Positions 20,800 to 25,560 of a DNA stretch of 25,560 bases are shown here, piece by piece (within the stretch, counting starts at the first letter, position 1; every line of letters starts with the position of its first letter). The DNA comes from Phoronis australis (taxonomy: Eukaryota > Phoronida > Phoronidae): the NCBI GenBank assembly GCA_002633005.1, contig NMRA01000412.1, forward strand, positions 382,966-408,525, given 5' to 3'. The notes under the pieces are model-generated. The model was not told the origin of the DNA. It worked only from the letters and a program-made list of their open reading frames with translations, and did no database searches. The translations under genes and the position numbers were made by a program.

Positions 20800-21110
20800 C
20801 ATGCAGGAAGAAAACGTTCTCACGTTACCTCCTGAAAAATTTTCAAATCAGGCGTGCTTAAATGAGTGGTTACGCCTCCTTACATTCTCGGACGGAAATA
20901 TTTAGTTGCAGAGTGACTGGACGAAATTTTTTATCTGGTTGTAGTTTTGCGTGTTGCTTAAGTTGCTTACATCGCTGGAAATGGGAACAGTCAACTATTC
21001 CGAAGGTTCAATATTCCTATGGTTCACTATTGCGAAGGTTCACAACTTCAAAGGTTCACTGCTTCGAAGGTTCACTACTTCGGAAATATATAAAATTTCG
21101 GAATCAGGTG
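20800..21110 (+). repeat. Dispersed repeat with 16-bp minisatellite, copy 2
   Basis: Matches the reverse complement of 4190-4438. The core is five contiguous 16-bp units at 21001, 21017, 21033, 21049 and 21065 (consensus CGAAGGTTCACTACTT), with a degenerate sixth just before. Flanks share AACGTTCTCACGTTACC, TTTTTTATCTGG and GCGTGTTGCTTA with the other copy. No transposase remnant is seen beside this copy. The open frame crossing the array comes from the repeat. Confidence 0.82.
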
Positions 21111-22517
21111 TAATTGTTATACTTTTAAATGCAAAAATAAACGATTGGTCAGTTATCAAATGCACAGAGTTGTATACCTATACCGAAAAAAACGCTCTGG
21201 TACTAAAACATTTTGTGTGGATATCATGCGCATGCGAAATTGCCGTACGAATACGGAAAAATGAGTACGTATTTACATTTTTAAAAGAATACGAAGTAGG
21301 AATATTGATGAATTATCAGTCACGATACATTCATCAAATTCATGCCAATATCACATCATTTCACAGCGCGACTGGAAAATTTATGGCCGCTGCGCCTCAG
21401 GCTCACCCGTCGGAATCACGCGCACGGACAGGTCGAAACTAAATCAGAGTAGTTAGTAGGCTACCCTGTCCTTGCCAGTCTTCATGAAGTCCCTTTCAAT
21501 CTTCTTCAAATTGAAAACCGCCTTTGATCGCCGCAGTCCTGATCTTGAGAACGAATCGTTAGTCAGATTCAAGAATCACGATTGATGATAATTGTATCTG
21601 GACTCATTTGTAAAAATTGTAATCAATGTTTTAAGAAGTATTTAACTCCTACACTCACTTTACGGTCATTTCCTGAAGATTTTTTGGAAAGATATGATCC
21701 CGAAATCCATGGCCTATAGAGCTGTATCAAAATTCCTTGTTGAAACACGGCCACTGATTAATTATCTCAATCAGTGTTTCTGGAATCTACGCATGCGTAC
21801 TTTGCCATTTTTGTAATCATATGATTACATGTGAGTTAGCAATGGACAACTTGTTCAAACCCTGATTTAATGTCTTCTTTGGAGTAGTCCATTTTATGGG
21901 CATTTTTATCGTTATTGCATTTGATTATTTGAAAAATTATTGTTATTACCCGTGGCATTATTGACTCATGAGATTTAACATCTTCATGACTGTTTGTGGC
22001 ATTCTGTACGATTTCGGATTTGTGTTATATCTTGATGATAATTACGATTTCATTCTCATATGATATGTGACTTGCAATTGACTGCTCATTCAATACCCTG
22101 ATTTACATACCCGGCGATACTAATTCACAAAAGTTAATGCTTTATGCTATAAAAGTGTCAACATTTCAGACCTAGTCAAAACACATATTTCTTTGGGAAT
22201 CAACAGTTATACGTTATTTCCAAAACCTCAGACATTTATTTTTTCTCATGATCACAGTTCTTATAACATAACTTTGATTCTCTTAACGAAAGTTTTCCCA
22301 CTTTCTTCAATTTCTTTTTTTTTCGATATTACGTCTTTATTCTGATTACAAGATCTGGGCTCAGAATCTAATCTTTGTACTAGAAACGAACTCGAAATCA
22401 TTTTTGGGAATTTCTCTGCTACTTTAGAGCGAACTCAAGATAAGCGGTTATTAGACTGTGCTCGAATACATTATAGTTTACGCATATGAGTTTCTACAAG
22501 TTCATAAGTCATTTTAG
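21111..22517. other. Non-coding stretch with a diverged 60-bp duplication
   Basis: No supported gene. Segments at about 21811-21872 and 22049-22108 resemble each other: both read CATATGAT, then ATGTGA, TTGC or TAGC, a TTCAA block and CCCTGATTTA in the same order, about 237 bp apart. A T-rich run lies at 22311-22323. Confidence 0.4.
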
Positions 22518-22702
22518 ACCGGGATCGCAGAGCCTTTTTTGGGAATGAAAAGGTGGCCAGTGTCCTTGGTGCCAAAGTGGTCTATGTGTATCCTCATTCT
22601 TGGAAATGGCCGTCTGACAAGTACGCTCTACTGGGTGTGGTCAGGGGAGCCAGAGAAGGTACAAGGCAGTGTTTTCAGTCAGCCAAGAAAACAACCAAGT
22701 GA
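22518..22702 (+). CDS. Candidate terminal coding exon, unknown protein
   Basis: Follows an acceptor-like CATTTTAG and reads 60 codons from 22520 to TGA at 22700-22702, with the first two bases completing a phase-1 codon. Codon choice (GTG, GTC, GCC, AAG) and GC content are clearly higher than the surrounding DNA. The protein reads GNEKVASVLGAKVVYVY, then HSWKWPSDKYALLGVV, and ends in a Lys/Arg-rich tail (SAKKTTK). AATAAA follows 34 bp after the stop. I do not recognise the family. Both plus-strand phase-1 donors upstream (16891 and 20206) can join it without a stop, so the parent gene is uncertain. The acceptor has a poor pyrimidine tract, so a processed fragment or chance frame remains possible. 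Confidence 0.42.
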
Positions 22703-22735
22703 CACCTGGCTCAATGTATAATTAAATTCCCTCTA

Positions 22736-22741
22736 AATAAA
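22736..22741 (+). terminator. Poly(A) signal AATAAA
   Basis: Canonical AATAAA 34 bp after the TGA of the exon ending at 22702. It sits directly against the start of a tRNA-derived SINE, so it could be coincidental or the SINE may have landed in the 3' end of the gene. Confidence 0.4.
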
Positions 22742-22744
22742 TGG

Positions 22745-22830
22745 ATGACTCCATGGTGTAGTGGTTAAGGTGGTGGACTCAAAATATCTGTAGTTACAGA
22801 AGTCGTCGGTTCAAATCCTTCCTCTGACAA
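22745..22830 (+). repeat. tRNA-derived SINE head (Leu/Ser type)
   Basis: TGGTGTAGTGG at 22754-22764 fits a pol III A box and GGTTCAAATCC at 22808-22818 fits a B box. Between them CTGTA and TACAG (22788-22799) form a perfect 5-bp hairpin in the place of the long variable arm of class II tRNAs, and CTCAAAA resembles a Leu anticodon loop. The acceptor and T stems do not pair, so it is not a functional tRNA. It reads as a SINE head or tRNA pseudogene; the body may continue to about 23080. Confidence 0.7.
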
Positions 22831-22892
22831 TATATAGTCAAAAAATAACACCAGGATGAGTGTGTCACATATTCGTGCCACATATCCGTGCT

Positions 22893-22960
22893 CGTTCTTC
22901 TAAGAACGCAGGAACACCTGACGGTGGTCGAAGAATAGACCGACTGAAACGTCGTGACAA
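22893..22960 (+). other. Degenerate hammerhead-ribozyme-like motif
   Basis: CTGA at 22918-22921, a hairpin GGTC/GACC (22926-22929 with 22938-22941) and GAAAC at 22946-22950 occur in the order of the hammerhead core (CUGANGA, stem II, GAAA). The core reads CTGACGG where an active ribozyme needs an A in the last place, 4 extra bases precede GAAAC, and no clear cleavage triplet is seen. Just upstream is a perfect 7-bp hairpin, CGTTCTT/AAGAACG. Hammerhead copies are known in Penelope-like elements and retrozymes; this would be a decayed one. Confidence 0.25.
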
Positions 22961-23206
22961 ATATGTAAATAGACAAGTGGTCGCTGTAAATAGACCAAGA
23001 GATTTTAATAATAGTTGTAACGCGACACCACCTCAGAGCGGTTTTAGAAATTCATTACTTATAAGTTTATAAACTTTTTGATAAATGCTGGATTTAGATC
23101 ATCTTTCACTTACAACCAGACTTCGTAATTGATCAACAAATAAAACATTACACTTTTTACCAAGTTAATGCGTAGATTGCAGCTAATTCTCAAAATGTTC
23201 TAGGTG

Positions 23207-24050
23207 CAGACTCCCCCAATTTTCCAAATTTGATCCCCAGTTGTGACTTCACTAGGGCTCACCATAAATGGCGACTTAAGTTTTTCGAGTCAGTAAGTAA
23301 AGGGCTATTCAACTCTCAAAGAAGCTTTGAAGTCGGGATTCAATTTTTTTGGTGCGAAAATGTCTAAAAATGACGTTTTTCAACTTTGATCTTTCCGCGG
23401 CTGACCTCGCCTAGCGCAGGATGAGGGTTAATGATCTCAACGAACTCAAACTTGGTGGGTTTTAGTTTCTCAACATTCTATGTCAATATGAAAAAGAATT
23501 TTTGGAACTGGAGATAAAAAAAAATTTCGGCCCCCAAAAAACCATGGACTGTAGGCTTTGTTTTTTTCGGTCGAAAATCTTTTTGCCTTTGATTTTAAAG
23601 TTTCAGTATTTGTTTAAAAGGCCGGTCTTTCAAATGGTCATCTTTCATGTTTCAGCTTGATCGGCCCACTATATCGGGTCAAAATCACCCACCAAGGTGT
23701 CCCACCCAATGGTCCTTTTTGAGTCCAAAATTATTTTTTGTTCTCTATTTCAAAAATTCTTTGTGCAACTGATAGCCCCTTGTCTCTCCTCTCTAGAAAT
23801 GTAATTATCGTACTTTTTCCGGCCTTTGTAAGTGCCCAGGAGGGGCCCCAAATGGACCTTCCCCCTTCAAAATATCAGAAAAGTTGTGTCAAAATTAGCC
23901 ATTATAGTTTGGGATATCGTATCTTCATGACCAATGGCCTGAAGACTACCGAACCGAGACATTTTGAAGCATGGTAAAGTACAAGTTTTTAAACGCGTCT
24001 TATATGTAGGTCCATCTCTCATTCGAGGTCATACTTTGAGGTCAAAGTCA
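23207..24050 (+). repeat. Large tandem repeat, copy D (about 844 bp)
   Basis: Same family as 1683-3322 but on the opposite strand. Shared blocks include CCAATTTTCCAAAT, GGGCTCACC, GTCAGTAAGTAAA, AACTCAAACTTGGT and TAGCCCCTTGTCTC in the same order as the reverse complement of copy A. It is longer than copy A mainly because of about 150 bp at 23600-23751 that copies A and B lack. Copy E begins with part of the same extra segment at its right end, so the shorter left-hand units probably carry a deletion. Confidence 0.85.
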
Positions 24051-24470
24051 CAGACTCACCCCACTCTTTCAACTTTGATCCCCAGCTATGACCTTATTAG
24101 GGCTCACCAGAAATGGCGACTTATGTTTATGGAGTGAGTAAGTAAAGGGCTATCCAACAATGAAAGAATTTTTGAAATCGGGGTCAAAAACTTTTCAAGC
24201 CAGAAAAGGTCTGAGAATGACGTTTTTCAACTTTGATCTTGCCGCGTGACCTTATTAAGGATCCGATCGAATTCAAACTTGGTGGGCTTTAGCGGTTTGT
24301 CAACATTCTGCGTCAATCTGAAAAAGAATTTTTGAAATTGGAGACAGAAAAATTTTGTCCCCACAAAAACAAGGGTTTTTTCGGTTGAAAAACTTGTCTT
24401 CGATTTTAAAGTTTCTGTTTTTATTTGAAAGGCCAATCTTCCAAATGGTCAGCTCCCAAGTTTCAGCTTG
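24051..24470 (+). repeat. Large tandem repeat, copy E, truncated
   Basis: Second head-to-tail unit on the right side, starting CAGACTCACCCC and following copy D closely until about 24470, where it ends inside the segment missing from copies A and B. The frame continuing to about 24570 has no recognisable product. Confidence 0.82.
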
Positions 24471-24706
24471 CCGCGGAATGAGAGGCAAATTGACTGAGCA
24501 GGAGTTTACAGAAAAGGTAATTGTCATGGAGAAATCTCGATGGACGCCAAATACCGAAAAGCATTTCTGATTAGTTGTAGCTGTGGAGGAAGATGGAGGC
24601 CACACTGAGCATAGAATGAACTAACAACTTCGCTTTGACAATTCGTTTTGACCTGGTGTTTTTAGTTCGATAGTTCTCGCACAATTGAACACAGATCTCT
24701 TCGATG

Positions 24707-24741
24707 TGTTGTACAATTGTTGACAATATCCTAAGGTTCAT
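24707..24741 (+). repeat. 35-bp direct repeat, left copy
   Basis: TGTTGTACAATTGTTGA followed by ATATCCT, AGGTTCAT, matching 24987-25021 with few differences at an offset of 280 bp. The MITE lies between the two copies. Confidence 0.85.
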
Positions 24742-24743
24742 AT

Positions 24744-24982
24744 CAGAGGCGGATCTACAGGGGGGGTTCAGGGGGTTTAAACCCCCCCTTCGGGACAGGA
24801 TCAAAAATAAAAACTAGAAAAAAATCGCCAGAAAAACGAAATTAGCTACTAAAAATCTCAAAAAATCTTACACGGGAGGAGGGAAACCCTCTCGCGACCT
24901 TCCTTCTCCTCGGCGCTACGCGCCTCGGATTCTTTCGAATCCTAAACCCCCCCCCCTTACTGAAATCGTAGATCTGCCACTG
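24744..24982. mobile_element. Short MITE with GC-rich palindromes
   Basis: The ends are imperfect inverted repeats: CAGAGGCGGATCTAC at the left and, inverted, CAGTGGCAGATCTACG from the right. CATAT flanks both sides (24739-24743 and 24983-24987), a possible target duplication. Inside are a G-run/C-run palindrome, GGGGGTTTAAACCCCC, and two hairpins, GGCGC-TAC-GCGCC and GGATTC-TTTC-GAATCC. No coding capacity. The CAG-starting ends resemble hAT-type elements, but those normally make 8-bp duplications, so the class is open. Confidence 0.65.
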
Positions 24983-24986
24983 CATA

Positions 24987-25021
24987 TGTTGTACAATTGT
25001 TGATGATATCCTGAGGTTCAT
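24987..25021 (+). repeat. 35-bp direct repeat, right copy
   Basis: Right partner of 24707-24741. The length exceeds any usual target-site duplication, so either an older tandem duplication was hit by the MITE or the element and one flank were duplicated together. Confidence 0.85.
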
Positions 25022-25167
25022 CTGTAAGAAACTTGAAAAATCAATTTCTCTGCTGCTGGGAAATTACGTGTGAAAAAAGAGGCTCACTTTTTGGGTCACG
25101 TGATATATTCGCACTGTTTCACATCCTGTGGTGGGCACTTAACGGAATGATTTATCATTCTCCTTAG

Positions 25168-25442
25168 TGCGCTGGAAAACAGTTCTTTTGAACTGTGGGT
25201 TGCCGACGCAAGAGTTCGATGAAAAAGTAAATGGTATAGCAACAATGACGTCGCATTATCACGCGTCACGTTGTTATTGTTGGACAATGCACCTGACGTT
25301 ATTCAACAATCAAACTTATCCAGCGAGTAATTTTGAAGTTTTATGCATCCCACCCCTGATCAGTGTACTGCTGAAGTATTCTGTGCGAGCTCAGCAGTCC
25401 TTTTGCGTTAGGGTCCATACTGTAGCCGGAGAGATGAATTAA
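25168..25442 (+). CDS. Weak exon candidate, unknown
   Basis: A good acceptor, TTTATCATTCTCCTTAG, ends at 25167 and opens 90 codons to a TAA at 25440. The frame accepts a phase-1 junction. The product begins RWKTVLLNCGLPTQEF and then becomes rich in His, Thr, Cys and Ser with no domain. There is no AATAAA nearby. It may be chance. Confidence 0.2.
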
Positions 25443-25560
25443 CTTCCTACATCGATTTGAATGCCTTTACTTTAATCACATGACCTATGTTGGAGCAAAA
25501 CAAACAGGTTCGGGGGGCTTTACTCTTTATTTACATAATATGTTGCGGTAGTAGGAGGCG

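Noticed and set aside
1-25560. CRISPR arrays, bacterial operons, riboswitches, viral or toxin genes
   Set aside because: Nothing of the kind is visible; splice signals, SINEs and AATAAA signals indicate an animal nuclear genome.

Overview
The window looks like nuclear DNA of a marine invertebrate animal. It is AT-rich and gene-poor. Splice-like GT/AG junctions, AATAAA signals, tRNA-derived SINEs, Tc1/mariner debris and one TRIM-NHL gene all point to a metazoan. A single-exon TRIM-NHL reading frame is typical of the expanded TRIM families of hemichordates, amphioxus, brachiopods and molluscs, but I cannot name the species. Two single-N gaps show a draft assembly.

Layout. 1-1682 holds no supported gene, only a possible minus-strand splice donor. 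1683-4150 is a repeat complex: three tandem copies of a unit of about 680 bp, three copies of a 199-bp unit, 66 bp of degenerate TTAGGG repeat, then a partial inverted copy of the 680-bp unit. 4169-4760 is a decayed Tc1-like transposon overlapping a dispersed repeat with a 16-bp minisatellite. 4761-9018 is non-coding as far as I can see. 9019-9829 holds a possible small two-exon gene. 9830-14684 is mostly featureless apart from a minus-strand SINE near 13.9 kb.

14685-16675 is the one secure gene: a minus-strand TRIM-NHL protein (RING, B-box 2, coiled coil, six-bladed NHL propeller), a probable E3 ubiquitin ligase. It has a likely 5'-UTR intron and a poly(A) signal 25 bp past its stop. About 40 bp upstream of its putative TATA box, a TISU-like start codon opens a divergent plus-strand gene whose first exon ends at a consensus donor, so 16.8-16.9 kb reads as a compact bidirectional promoter.

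Downstream on the plus strand are isolated exon candidates: a signal-peptide or signal-anchor exon (20076-20205), a terminal exon with poly(A) signal (22518-22741) and a weaker one near 25.2 kb. Intron phases are compatible between several of them, so I cannot say which belong together. The right part also holds a second copy of the minisatellite repeat, a tRNA-derived SINE, a degenerate hammerhead-ribozyme-like motif, two further copies of the large repeat in the opposite orientation to those on the left, and a small GC-palindrome MITE lying between 35-bp direct repeats.
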